A stretch of DNA of 64,000 bases, taken from positions 1-64,000 of the forward strand of contig NZ_JQGK01000017.1 in NCBI RefSeq assembly GCF_000743525.1, read 5' to 3'. This document shows positions 36,189 through 44,918 of this stretch, in pieces. Position numbers and translations under genes: made by a program. Each line of letters starts with the position of its first letter. Within the stretch, counting starts at the first letter, position 1. The stretch comes from Sulfurospirillum sp. SCADC (GTDB lineage Bacteria; Campylobacterota; Campylobacteria; Campylobacterales; Sulfurospirillaceae). The notes beneath the pieces were generated by a model. It was given only the letters and a program-made list of their open reading frames with translations. It did no database searches and was not told the DNA's origin.

Positions 36189-36739
36189 CTGCCCTCCTTT
36201 ACATCTTCGAGATCTTCATCTTCGATGGCTAAATACTCATCCATTTTTTTACTTGCAAGCACAATGCCTGAGATCATCGCAACCAAAAGCATGATGGCGG
36301 CTAATTCAAACGGGACTAAGTATTTGGTAAATAAAACAACGCCGATCATCTGAACATTGCCCACACCCTCAATGCTAGGATACAGTGCTTCCACACTCTC
36401 CCCCACAAGCGGTGCGCATAAAATGGCAACCACCAAAACAGCACTGGCAATGGAGAGACTGTAGGCGATTTTTTTGGAGCGCATCTTTTCTGAAACATCA
36501 CGTGTTGTATCAAAAAACATCATACCAAACGCGTAAAGTGCCATAATAGCGCCCGAATAAACGACGATTTGAACGACCCCTAAAAACTCAGCATCCAAGA
36601 TAAAAAAGAAGCCCGAGATAAAGATCATGCCACCTGCTAGTGCGCTCATCGCATAGAGTGCATTACGACTCGTCACCACAATTCCAAACATACCGATGGT
36701 CAATGCGGCAAAAACATAAAATGCTATAACTTCATACAT
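36185..36739 (-). CDS. nuoJ: NADH-quinone oxidoreductase subunit J
   Basis: Five-helix complex I membrane subunit (184 aa) with the helix-3 signature VQIVVYSGAIMALYAFGMM, which contains the pi-bulge Tyr. The C-terminal tail is acidic (EDEDLEDVKEGR). It lies 7 bases after nuoI. Confidence 0.96.
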   Translation of the reverse strand: MYEVIAFYVFAALTIGMFGIVVTSRNALYAMSALAGGMIFISGFFFILDAEFLGVVQIVVYSGAIMALYAFGMMFFDTTRDVSEKMRSKKIAYSLSIASAVLVVAILCAPLVGESVEALYPSIEGVGNVQMIGVVLFTKYLVPFELAAIMLLVAMISGIVLASKKMDEYLAIEDEDLEDVKEGR

Positions 36740-36746
36740 GGCTACC

Positions 36747-37361
36747 TCAATACGCTAATGGTGTCTGTTTCACAGCTTCATCGGCATTATCACTCAATGC
36801 ACCAAATCCTGGAAACTCTTTTTGTTCGTTGGCTCTAAAGGTATCAAGTGGCGTTAACATATCCGCTTTGAGACCAAAATGTGCCCGTTGCTCACTCGCA
36901 TTTTCATACTCCACGCCATGCACGATGGCAAGTTCAGGACAGACCTCAGCGCAATACCCACAAAAGATACAACGCCCGAAGTTGATGCTGTACTCACTCA
37001 CCACTTTGCGACTTTTCTCATCAATATGCGTGTCCATGCGAATACAATTTGAAATACAAATTTTCTCACACAACCCACACCCGATGCAGCGCTCACTCCC
37101 GCTTTCAAACAGACGAAGCAAACGGTGAATGGCGCGGTACCGTGGACTCATCTCCATTTTTTGCGCAGGGTACTGAATCGTGTGAATGTCAAAGCGAATC
37201 ATCTCCCGAAAGACTATCCAAAGACCGACAAAAAGCTCGCCTTTGAGGGTACGTTTGACCACTTTTTGAAACGCTTGCCATCCTGTTTCAGGCGCTTTTT
37301 CACCCTCAAAGAAGATGTATCCAGGAGAAATATTGCGTTGTTTAAAATCTTTTAATTCCAT
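36747..37361 (-). CDS. nuoI: NADH-quinone oxidoreductase subunit I
   Basis: Ferredoxin-like complex I subunit (204 aa) with two 4Fe-4S motifs, CIGCGLCEKICISNCI (about 92-107) and CIFCGYCAEVCPELAI (about 131-146), holding clusters N6a and N6b on the way to N2. The N-terminal half (FQKVVKRTLKGELFVGLW) docks to the membrane arm. The first ligand set ends CISNCI instead of the usual CPxxCI, a small change in the Pro position. Confidence 0.96.
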   Translation of the reverse strand: MELKDFKQRNISPGYIFFEGEKAPETGWQAFQKVVKRTLKGELFVGLWIVFREMIRFDIHTIQYPAQKMEMSPRYRAIHRLLRLFESGSERCIGCGLCEKICISNCIRMDTHIDEKSRKVVSEYSINFGRCIFCGYCAEVCPELAIVHGVEYENASEQRAHFGLKADMLTPLDTFRANEQKEFPGFGALSDNADEAVKQTPLAY

Positions 37362-37370
37362 TCCATCCCC

Positions 37371-38363
37371 CTAAATCAGCACAAAGCCCGTGATCAAAAT
37401 ATTGACCACCGCTAAAGGCATTAAGACTTTCCAACAGACCCACATCAACTGATCGGGTCTAATGTGTGGCCATGCGGCTCTTACCCATAAAAATAAAAAG
37501 ACCCAAAAAGAGACTTTGATTAACATCATTACCGCACCAGGGATAAACCAAAGCGAATTGTAACCACCCATAAAAAGAATGCTCACCAGCACTGAAATCG
37601 TGATCATATTGGCATATTCACCAATGAAAAAGAGACCCCAACGCATGCCTGAATACTCTGTCGCATACCCAGCCACCACTTCAGCTTCAAACTCAATCGT
37701 ATCAAACGGCGCACGATTGGTTTCCATAAAACCTGCCATCGCAAACAAAATAAAGGCTAAAGGTTGTTTCCAAATCAACCAATGCGTGATCCCACCGACT
37801 TGATAGTCATTAATATCAATCAAAGAGAGTGAGCCTATCATCATAATGGGTGCCAGAACGGATAAGCCCGTGACCACTTCAAAGGAGAGCATCTGAATAA
37901 CAGCGCGCGCCGCACCTAAAAGTGACCATTTGTTGGCACTGCTCATACCAGCCAGTAGAGGTCCGTAAATACCGACCGATGCCACGCCCATCACATACAA
38001 AAGCGCTACGTTAATGTCGGAGATAATCGGATGAATCACATACCCAAACAGCGTAAATTCAGGAAAATAAGGAACCGCTGCCATCGCCACAAAGGCTGTT
38101 GTTGCAGCAATCACAGGAGCGATCATGAAAATAGGCTTCACAGCATTTTGAGGCACAATGTCCTCTTTGGTGAAGAGTTTAATACCATCAGCGGCCAGTT
38201 GCAATAATCCATACGGTCCTACATTCATGGGTCCTAGACGGCGTTGCATAAAGGCTAACACTTTGCGTTCAATAAACGTTGCAAACCCTGCCATACCTGC
38301 AACCACCGCGACAACAATGACGGCTTTGACAAGGGTTTCAACCAAAACGGCTGTTTCAAACAT
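37371..38363 (-). CDS. nuoH: NADH-quinone oxidoreductase subunit H
   Basis: Eight-helix complex I subunit (330 aa) forming much of the quinone chamber. Landmarks are ERKVLAFMQRRLGPMNVGPYGLLQ, the E-channel acidic loop ETNRAPFDTIEFEAEVVAGY and the C-terminal WVRAAWPHIRPDQLM. I use the ATG at 38363, with AGGAG 6 bases upstream; a TTG two codons earlier is less likely. The start lies inside the nuoG 3' end (8-base overlap). Confidence 0.96.
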   Translation of the reverse strand: MFETAVLVETLVKAVIVVAVVAGMAGFATFIERKVLAFMQRRLGPMNVGPYGLLQLAADGIKLFTKEDIVPQNAVKPIFMIAPVIAATTAFVAMAAVPYFPEFTLFGYVIHPIISDINVALLYVMGVASVGIYGPLLAGMSSANKWSLLGAARAVIQMLSFEVVTGLSVLAPIMMIGSLSLIDINDYQVGGITHWLIWKQPLAFILFAMAGFMETNRAPFDTIEFEAEVVAGYATEYSGMRWGLFFIGEYANMITISVLVSILFMGGYNSLWFIPGAVMMLIKVSFWVFLFLWVRAAWPHIRPDQLMWVCWKVLMPLAVVNILITGFVLI

Positions 38364-40833
38364 GTTCAACTCCTTTAATCACGACGTGAGCGAAACGATA
38401 TCCCTCTTTAAAAAACGGTGCGGTATCGATTTTGGTATCAAATGTTGGAAGATACGCGATCAATCCGTCGATCATCTTCTCTTCTTTGACCGCAATCACT
38501 AATTTCGCACCTGCTTCATTTTCTACGGTTACGACCGCACCATCGTGAAGACTTTTGGCTTCCAAGAAAGCCGTTGATGCGTACAGCGCGCCTGCTTCAC
38601 TGAGTTGATGCGCTTTGTTGGTAAAGGCGCTAAACTGATGCACAGGGTTGGCTCTGTAAACCACATCGCCCTCTTTACATGTAAAGCTTGAAATGGGTTC
38701 TACTTCATCTTTACATGTAAAGGTTTGAAGCTCAAGTGCATAGCCACGATTTTCAGTGCCATCGTTTTCAAAACGATTCGGCAAGTGATCAAATTTCTCG
38801 GCTTTAAAGCCTTTTTCACTCGGCAAATACGGCGTATAATCAATCGTCCACTCCGCTTCTAAGCCCACGGCATTGGCGATGTCATTGAGACAATAGCCTT
38901 TAAATGGCAGTGCTGCATTGGTCGGAACGACGCGTTTGTTCATCGACGTAAACGTCCCTTCTTGTTGATTGAGAGCTGGCATATCCAAATCACCTTTGCC
39001 CAGTGCACTTAACGTAAAGTCGCCTTTGACGTTATAACCTAAACTAAAGTTTCCTTTGGCATCGTCCAAATCACAGATAAGTGAAACACCCAGTGTGTTG
39101 GTGCGAGACGGAATAATGAGCAGTTTAAACGCGGTAAATCGCTCGATCAAACCTAACAGTTTCGCGATATTTTCTGCTCGTGGATGATTGAAAAGGTCTT
39201 CACCTGCGATCAAACTAAAGCTATCTTTTTTATCTAAAAGTTTGGTGATTTTTTCCACCAAATCCGCTTCAGCGCCAATGAGTTCAATCAAAGCATTGGT
39301 ATCGACTTCGATCTCTTTATCTACCATTTTCGTGATGGTTTTAACAACCTCTTTCTCTTCGCCGCTCTCTTCGTCTTTCACCATCTCTTTAATGTCTTCT
39401 TTGACGCTCTCTTGAATGGTTTTTTTCTCTATGGTGTGGAAAGAGGTAAGATAGTCAACAACACTTTTTGGCATCGTCTCTTTGTCGCCAAAAAGATCAA
39501 GGAGAAGATACGCAATCGCCTCTTCAGCGCCAATTTTATGCGTAATGCTCAGTAAGTTTTTAGAGTACGCTGAAACGATTGGGTCTGCCACAGGGTGGAA
39601 ATAAAGTCCAGCACCTTTGTTCATACCAATGGCGTTATTCATTGCATAGCCTGCATTAGGACTGTCGGTCTTAATCGCAGTCCCAAAACTCACGACAAAA
39701 TTGCTCTCAGAAACAGACTTCAAATCCCCACTGTAAAGGTTTGAACCTGCGGTACTTGCAAAATGTTTGAGGAAGTTTTGATACGCTTTGGCATCTTCGT
39801 TCACGAGTTTAAAGCCAAATTTCTCTTTGAGTTTTTGTAAAATCAACGCTTCTTCATTGGTAATGTAGCTGTCAAAAACGATGGTATCGACGTTGGTTTG
39901 AAGCAGTTCCACCACGCGTGCAAAGGCAGTTTCATCTTTACATGTAACCTCGTTTTGGAAGTCAAAACCATAGCGCGCTGCGGCATGTAATGGTGCGTAG
40001 TTATGATCGCTATTGACACGGTAAATCTTAGGTTCTGGATTGCTCGTACTCGTGTGTTTGACATCGTAATACAAAAGTGAACAGTCACTGCTGTGTGGGT
40101 TTGCCGCTGGGATTTTTTTCAGTTCCCACGCATTGGACGTGTATTGGAAGTCTGAGCCTACGAGTGCACCCACTGGACACACCGCTGTACACTCGCCACA
40201 CTGCGTACAGTCGAGTGTTTCAGCCCCACTGGCGATACCGATGATCGACTTTTGGAGTTTATTCCACATCGCATAGGCGTCTTTTTCGGTTTTATCTTTC
40301 CATGTTTTATCAAGCTCTGCACCACCGCGAGGAACGGTTTTTAAGGCGGATTCACCGATCATATCTTTACAGACGGTGACACAGCGCTCACAGACGATAC
40401 AGAGTGATGCGTCGTAATGGATTTTGCCCCACTGTTTCGTTGGGCGATGCGTATCGGCGATGCAGTGATGTTGGCTGTCCACGCCCATGTGCAAGGTGTA
40501 GTTTTGCAGTTCACACTCACCACTTTGATCGCACACGCCACACTCTAAGGGATGGTTAATGTCGTAAATCTCCATGATCGCTCGACGCTCTTTTTCGATC
40601 TCTTCGGTTTTCGTGATGACGTTCATGCCCTCTTTGGCACGCGCGTTACAACTGTACGCTCGCTTGCCATCGATGTCTACTAAACACAAACGACACGCTA
40701 AGGTTGGTGAACAATTCGTCACATAACAGAGCGCTGGGATAAAAATATCGTTTCTGCGCGCAACGCCTAAAACGTACTCACCTTCTGTCGCGGTATACTG
40801 TTTTCCATCTATGGTTATTAAAACATCGCTCAT
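38356..40833 (-). CDS. nuoG: NADH-quinone oxidoreductase subunit G
   Basis: Iron-sulfur subunit (825 aa) of the peripheral arm. The N-terminal 2Fe-2S domain (CYVTNCSPTLACRLCLVDID, C in YSCNARA), the HxxxC-type site (HPLECGVCDQSGECELQ) and two 4Fe-4S sets (CIVCERCVTVC; CTQCGECTAVCPVGAL) are present, followed by a molybdopterin-oxidoreductase-like but cofactor-free domain. A lysine/glutamate-rich stretch at about 465-530 (KEMVKDEESGEEKEVVKT) looks inserted. Three palindrome copies (38685, 38711, 39938) give repeated FTCK/VTCK phrases, two of them only 26 bases apart. It overlaps the upstream subunit gene by 4 bases. Confidence 0.95.
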   Translation of the reverse strand: MSDVLITIDGKQYTATEGEYVLGVARRNDIFIPALCYVTNCSPTLACRLCLVDIDGKRAYSCNARAKEGMNVITKTEEIEKERRAIMEIYDINHPLECGVCDQSGECELQNYTLHMGVDSQHHCIADTHRPTKQWGKIHYDASLCIVCERCVTVCKDMIGESALKTVPRGGAELDKTWKDKTEKDAYAMWNKLQKSIIGIASGAETLDCTQCGECTAVCPVGALVGSDFQYTSNAWELKKIPAANPHSSDCSLLYYDVKHTSTSNPEPKIYRVNSDHNYAPLHAAARYGFDFQNEVTCKDETAFARVVELLQTNVDTIVFDSYITNEEALILQKLKEKFGFKLVNEDAKAYQNFLKHFASTAGSNLYSGDLKSVSESNFVVSFGTAIKTDSPNAGYAMNNAIGMNKGAGLYFHPVADPIVSAYSKNLLSITHKIGAEEAIAYLLLDLFGDKETMPKSVVDYLTSFHTIEKKTIQESVKEDIKEMVKDEESGEEKEVVKTITKMVDKEIEVDTNALIELIGAEADLVEKITKLLDKKDSFSLIAGEDLFNHPRAENIAKLLGLIERFTAFKLLIIPSRTNTLGVSLICDLDDAKGNFSLGYNVKGDFTLSALGKGDLDMPALNQQEGTFTSMNKRVVPTNAALPFKGYCLNDIANAVGLEAEWTIDYTPYLPSEKGFKAEKFDHLPNRFENDGTENRGYALELQTFTCKDEVEPISSFTCKEGDVVYRANPVHQFSAFTNKAHQLSEAGALYASTAFLEAKSLHDGAVVTVENEAGAKLVIAVKEEKMIDGLIAYLPTFDTKIDTAPFFKEGYRFAHVVIKGVEHV

Positions 40834-41672
40834 TGCTCTGCCTTCACTATTTTTACTACATGGTAGGGATAGCTCGAATCCGCTTTCGCACAGGGCATTA
40901 AAGCGATCACGCCTTTTAAACTATCGTCGCGAACAAAGGTACGCGGATAGACCTCTTGGTTGATAGCAACCGTGATTTTGTCGTTGTTTTGCACTTTGGC
41001 TGCCATTTGAAACTGAGCGGAACCTATAAGCAGATGCTCTTCATCCACTCGTGTTACAGGGCATTGATAGACCACAACCCCGTCAAAACTTTTTAGATTT
41101 TCAACCGCGTTTAAAACGCTCTCATTTTGTGATGAGACAATCATTTCAGGTGTGCTACCCACAACAAGCAATTTTGCTTTGCCAAACTTTGCGATCAATC
41201 CTGCAAGATGTGCAATAGAAGCAGCTTGTGGATGACGGATCAGATCATCTCCTAAAACAATCAGCACACGGTGAGCTTCTTGATACAACGCTTCAATCTC
41301 TTCGATCTCTTCTTCGCCTAGATTGCTCTCCGCACTGATGTAACCCTCATCGAGTTCTTCAAAATAGTTTTGAACAGTTTCAGGAAGCTTTACATGTAAA
41401 AGAAAACTTTTGGCAAGAAGCGCCAATACACCCTCTTCGGCACCGACTTCGTAACGGCTAAAAAATGTACTTTTTTCAACCAAAGCAGGATCTTCCATCG
41501 TAAAGAGATAGACCACTTTAGCTGTACTCGCACTCACCTTTTCTAAAAGTGTTGTGTCATGGCGCGAAGGCAGTGTTCCCACGCAAATCATAAGATCAAA
41601 TCCTTTACATGTAAACGCAAAAGAGTCATTACTTGACTGATTTAAGGCTTCTATAAATTGCTTTTTGACCAT
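40830..41672 (-). CDS. Complex I accessory subunit replacing NuoF (Cj1574c/HP1265-like)
   Basis: A 280-aa protein at the nuoF position, but without the NuoF FMN- or NADH-binding motifs and without its 4Fe-4S Cys set. The sequence has a loose alpha/beta look (VLIVLGDDLIRHPQAASI, AKLLVVGSTPEM) resembling part of the NuoG domain that follows. In C. jejuni the counterpart Cj1574c is needed for flavodoxin-driven electron entry into complex I, so NADH is probably not the donor here. Two palindrome copies (41390 and 41605) lie in it. It overlaps nuoG by 4 bases. Confidence 0.85.
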   Translation of the reverse strand: MVKKQFIEALNQSSNDSFAFTCKGFDLMICVGTLPSRHDTTLLEKVSASTAKVVYLFTMEDPALVEKSTFFSRYEVGAEEGVLALLAKSFLLHVKLPETVQNYFEELDEGYISAESNLGEEEIEEIEALYQEAHRVLIVLGDDLIRHPQAASIAHLAGLIAKFGKAKLLVVGSTPEMIVSSQNESVLNAVENLKSFDGVVVYQCPVTRVDEEHLLIGSAQFQMAAKVQNNDKITVAINQEVYPRTFVRDDSLKGVIALMPCAKADSSYPYHVVKIVKAEQ

Positions 41673-41912
41673 CTATGCTACTTCACTTTTCACTTTTTTA
41701 ACGACAATCGTCCAATCGGCTTCATTGAACTTCAACGAATTCATCAGTGTCCAACCTGCCTCTTTAATCACATCCGCGCTTTTTTGGATCGGAGAAAAAT
41801 CACCGATCTCAAACATAAAGATGGACACTTCGCCCATAGCAGTCTCGTCGATGATCTCAAGCATACGTCCGTAAAAATCATCCCCTAAATGGCGTAAATC
41901 ATACCGTTGCAT
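41673..41912 (-). CDS. Complex I accessory subunit replacing NuoE (Cj1575c/HP1264-like)
   Basis: A 79-aa protein occupying the nuoE position. It has no Cys at all, so it cannot hold the N1a 2Fe-2S cluster of NuoE. The sequence is a compact alpha/beta fold (MLEIIDETAMGEVSIFMFE). It is specific to Campylobacterota and sits directly between nuoD and the NuoF replacement, adjoining both (9 bases and 0 bases). It probably helps dock the alternative electron donor (inference). Confidence 0.85.
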   Translation of the reverse strand: MQRYDLRHLGDDFYGRMLEIIDETAMGEVSIFMFEIGDFSPIQKSADVIKEAGWTLMNSLKFNEADWTIVVKKVKSEVA

Positions 41913-41921
41913 GTGCTTCTC

Positions 41922-43148
41922 CTATCTGTCAATTTCGCCAAAGACGATGTTCGCGTTACCAATGATCGCAACCACGTCGGCTAAATATTCACCCACTAAA
42001 ATCTCTTGTAACAGTGCCGTATGGAAAAAACTTGGCGCTCGAAGCTTCAACCTGTAAGGATACGGATCGCCTTGAGAGTTGATGTAAAAACCAAGTTCGC
42101 CTTTAGGCGATTCGGTCGCCACATACACTTCACCCACAGGTGGACGCATGCCTTGTGTCACAAGGACAAAATGCTGCATCAACGAGTAATTTTGCGTCAT
42201 AATCTGCTCTTTGGGTGCAGAGATATATTGAGGCGCATGTGCCATGATTTCAGGTGATGTTTCCTCATACATTGGAATGAGTTGCTTAAGGATGCGAACA
42301 CTTTGGCGCATCTCTTCCATATGCAGTTTATACCGTCCGTAACTATCACAGGTCGTACTCACAGGCACATCAAACTCCACTTCATCGTAGAGCTCGTACG
42401 GCTCTTCTTTGCGAATATCCCATGCGATGCCCGAACCTCTGAGCATCGGGCCACTACAGCCCCAGCTTTGCGCTTGCTCAGGGGTGACAATACCGACATC
42501 TTCCAAACGCATTTTCCAGATACGATTTTGATCTAACAAGCCTTCGTAATCTGCAATATCAAGTGGCAAATGGTTAATGAATTTATTGAGCCCATCAATC
42601 CAACCTTTAGGCAAATCCAGTGGCACACCACCGATTCTCACCGAAGAGTGCGTCAAACGCGCGCCACAATAGTCTTCGATCAAATCCAGTGTGTACTCCC
42701 TTTCTCTAAAGGTGTAAAGGAAAATCGTCATCGCGCCCACGTCAAGCGCATGCGTTGCGAGCCAAAAAAGGTGCGAAGAGATGCGGTTGAGCTCTAAAAG
42801 CATCATACGAATCACTTTAGCCCGACGTGGCACTTCAAGCCCGATGAGTTTTTCAACCGAGAGCGCAAAGCCGTAGTTATTGGCTGTTGCGGCGATGTAG
42901 TCCATTCGATCGGTTGTTGGCAAGAATTCGTTGTAGATCATATTCTCCGCCATCTTCTCCATACCGCGGTGCAAATAACCAATATCAGGCGTTGCTTTAC
43001 TCACTTTTTCGCCATCGAGTTCCAAAATCAGACGAAGCTGCCCATGTGCGCTGGGATGCTGTGGACCAAAGTTGACGATCATGTGGTTATCTTCACGCTC
43101 AAAAGCGATATTCTCAAAAAAAGGTTTTAGGCGATTGACTTTTTGCAT
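41922..43148 (-). CDS. nuoD: NADH-quinone oxidoreductase subunit D
   Basis: The 49-kDa quinone-binding subunit (408 aa), related to hydrogenase large subunits. Seen: [32 protein letters not shown] with the quinone-site His, [13 protein letters not shown] and [25 protein letters not shown] with the conserved C-terminal Arg. It is separate from NuoC, unlike in E. coli. It lies 2 bases downstream of nuoC. Confidence 0.97.
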   Translation of the reverse strand: MQKVNRLKPFFENIAFEREDNHMIVNFGPQHPSAHGQLRLILELDGEKVSKATPDIGYLHRGMEKMAENMIYNEFLPTTDRMDYIAATANNYGFALSVEKLIGLEVPRRAKVIRMMLLELNRISSHLFWLATHALDVGAMTIFLYTFREREYTLDLIEDYCGARLTHSSVRIGGVPLDLPKGWIDGLNKFINHLPLDIADYEGLLDQNRIWKMRLEDVGIVTPEQAQSWGCSGPMLRGSGIAWDIRKEEPYELYDEVEFDVPVSTTCDSYGRYKLHMEEMRQSVRILKQLIPMYEETSPEIMAHAPQYISAPKEQIMTQNYSLMQHFVLVTQGMRPPVGEVYVATESPKGELGFYINSQGDPYPYRLKLRAPSFFHTALLQEILVGEYLADVVAIIGNANIVFGEIDR

Positions 43149-43150
43149 GA

Positions 43151-43951
43151 TTAATATCTCTCTTTCAGGGTTATAGCATCTTCTTTTTTGAGTTTTTTCA
43201 CGATAAACACGCCACCCTCTTCTTGGTAATCGGTCACTGTTTTTTCTTGGCTTGGTTCAGCACCAAAAGGAACTTCGTGGTTGAGGTGTGCAAAACGGTA
43301 CGTATCGTTCACATCCACGCGCGCACTGTCACGCTCTTCAGGGCCTATGATGTCGCGGTACTCTTTGCCAAAAATCTTGTCGATCTCATACCATTGCGCC
43401 ACTTCATCCCCCTGCAATGGATAGGTTTTGCGAAGCGGATGATCATACCAATCATCGGGCATTAAAATACGTTTCATATAGGGATGTCCGCTGATAATGA
43501 CGCCAAACATATCGTACATCTCGCGCTCCGCCCAATCGGCACTTTTGTAAACACCAATCACGCTTTTAAGCACCTCTTTCTCTTTAATAAAACATTTCAC
43601 ACGCATGCGTTTACGCTTTGAGGTGGAGAGCATTTGGTAAAAAATCTCAAATTCGCCGCTTTTGGCTAACCAGTCAATCGCACTGTGTTCGCTTAAAAAG
43701 TTATAAGAAAGCTCATCTCTAAGGGTTTGTAAAACACTCACGTTATCTTTTGGGTCAATGTAAACAACCAGTTGCCCTTTTTGAATATAGGCCTCTTGAA
43801 TCTCAAATTTTGTTTTTAAAACAGATAAATCGTTTGCAAAAACGTCATCGCTCTCCACGGCTTCTTTAGGAATTTGGGGTGCCACGAAGTAACGATCGTT
43901 GTAATACGACTTTTTTTGAACATTGTGTTTATCGCTGTAACTTCTCATCAT
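43151..43951 (-). CDS. nuoC: NADH-quinone oxidoreductase subunit C
   Basis: The 30-kDa complex I subunit (266 aa). An extra N-terminal stretch of about 80 residues precedes the conserved domain, which contains [24 protein letters not shown] and [20 protein letters not shown]. The tail (235-266) is rich in Lys/Glu. It overlaps nuoB by 4 bases. Confidence 0.96.
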   Translation of the reverse strand: MMRSYSDKHNVQKKSYYNDRYFVAPQIPKEAVESDDVFANDLSVLKTKFEIQEAYIQKGQLVVYIDPKDNVSVLQTLRDELSYNFLSEHSAIDWLAKSGEFEIFYQMLSTSKRKRMRVKCFIKEKEVLKSVIGVYKSADWAEREMYDMFGVIISGHPYMKRILMPDDWYDHPLRKTYPLQGDEVAQWYEIDKIFGKEYRDIIGPEERDSARVDVNDTYRFAHLNHEVPFGAEPSQEKTVTDYQEEGGVFIVKKLKKEDAITLKERY

Positions 43952-44457
43952 ACCAACCTTTTAGGTTCTAATCTGCGTGATGCTTTCTCGGTGCGGATTT
44001 TCTTTTGTAGCAACATAAGTGCGTATTGAAGGGTTTCAGGACGTGGCGCACAGCCTGGTAAATAAATATCCACAGGAATAATGCGATCAGCCCCTTGAAC
44101 GGTTGCGTAGGTGTTGAACATACCCCCCGTATTGGCACAACTTCCCATGCTAATGACCCATTTTGGATCGGGCATTTGATCGTACAAACGACGCATAAAT
44201 GGCGCATGTTTTTTGGTCAAGGTTCCTGCGATCACGATGACATCGGCTTGTCTAGGACTCGCTCTAAAAATCGTTCCAAAACGGTCAAAGTCATAACGAC
44301 TCGCCCCCGTTGCCATCATCTCAATCGCACAACAGGCAAGCCCGTAGGTGAGTGGCCAAAGCGAGTTACTTCTACCCCATTGAACCAGTTTATCGACTGT
44401 GGTAAGTGCCACAGGAAGTCCTGCTTCTTGAAGGTAATTTATCTTATGCTGTGCCAT
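43948..44457 (-). CDS. nuoB: NADH-quinone oxidoreductase subunit B
   Basis: The subunit carrying terminal cluster N2 (169 aa). The ligand set is visible: adjacent Cys in LACCAIEMM, Cys in MGSCANTGG and Cys in [23 protein letters not shown] is also conserved. I start at the ATG at 44457 with AGGAG 7 bases upstream; a longer in-frame start at 44478 lies deeper in nuoA. It overlaps nuoA by 19 bases. Confidence 0.96.
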   Translation of the reverse strand: MAQHKINYLQEAGLPVALTTVDKLVQWGRSNSLWPLTYGLACCAIEMMATGASRYDFDRFGTIFRASPRQADVIVIAGTLTKKHAPFMRRLYDQMPDPKWVISMGSCANTGGMFNTYATVQGADRIIPVDIYLPGCAPRPETLQYALMLLQKKIRTEKASRRLEPKRLV

Positions 44458-44837
44458 TCGAGCGCTCCTTTTTTCCATGCGTATGCAAAACCAATGGTTA
44501 AAATAATGACAAATAAAATCATCTCAACAAACCCAAACATTCCCAGAGCTTTAAAATCCACTGCCCATGGAAACATAAAGATAATCTCGACATCAAACAA
44601 AATAAACAAAAGCGCAAACAGGTAAAAATGTGCCGAAATTTTATTGGGCTGTTTGGTCACTTCGGGACCGCATTCGTAAATGCTGAGTTTGAGTTTTTCC
44701 GTATCGAGTCGCGCCATTTTACGGCTAACGACACGTGCTAAGACGGTAATGCCATAAAAGACAACAGCGCCAAAAACAAGGAGGAAAAAAGCTCCAAAGT
44801 AGGGATGGGCAAAATCCATATGCGACAAAGGGGTCAT
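44439..44837 (-). CDS. nuoA: NADH-quinone oxidoreductase subunit A
   Basis: Three-helix complex I subunit (132 aa) with the family motif YECGPEV...[21 protein letters not shown], including the invariant acidic residues of helix 2. I start at the ATG at 44837, with AAGGA 6 bases upstream; upstream ATGs (44843 and 44855) fit the site less well. It is the first gene of the nuo operon, with a promoter 19 bases upstream. Confidence 0.95.
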   Translation of the reverse strand: MTPLSHMDFAHPYFGAFFLLVFGAVVFYGITVLARVVSRKMARLDTEKLKLSIYECGPEVTKQPNKISAHFYLFALLFILFDVEIIFMFPWAVDFKALGMFGFVEMILFVIILTIGFAYAWKKGALEWHSIR

Positions 44838-44855
44838 TATCATTCCTTCATTCAT

Positions 44856-44864
44856 TTTATAACA
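44856..44864 (-). promoter_or_regulatory. Promoter of the nuo operon
   Basis: On the minus strand TG-T-TATAAA forms an extended -10 box 18 bases before the nuoA ATG, predicting a very short leader containing AAGGA. The hairpin and palindrome copy at 44872-44898 cover the -20 to -50 region, so anything binding the palindrome could influence this promoter. Confidence 0.55.
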
Positions 44865-44871
44865 AATCCAT

Positions 44872-44918
44872 CTGAGTGCTTTACATGTAAGCACTCAGAA
44901 AGGCTTGCTTAAGCCTTT
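44872..44918. terminator. Double hairpin upstream of nuoA
   Basis: AAAGGCTT-GCTT-AAGCCTTT (44899-44918) overlaps the stop codon of the AAA ATPase gene. Next to it CTGAGTGC and GCACTCAG (44872-44879 and 44891-44898) flank a TTACATGTAA palindrome, making a nested stem. The pair separates the ATPase gene from the nuo promoter. Confidence 0.6.

Noticed and set aside
44095-44625. 176-aa open frame on the plus strand opposite nuoB/nuoA
   Set aside because: It is antisense to clearly conserved NuoB and NuoA sequences, has a low-complexity Thr/His/Arg-rich product and no ribosome binding site.
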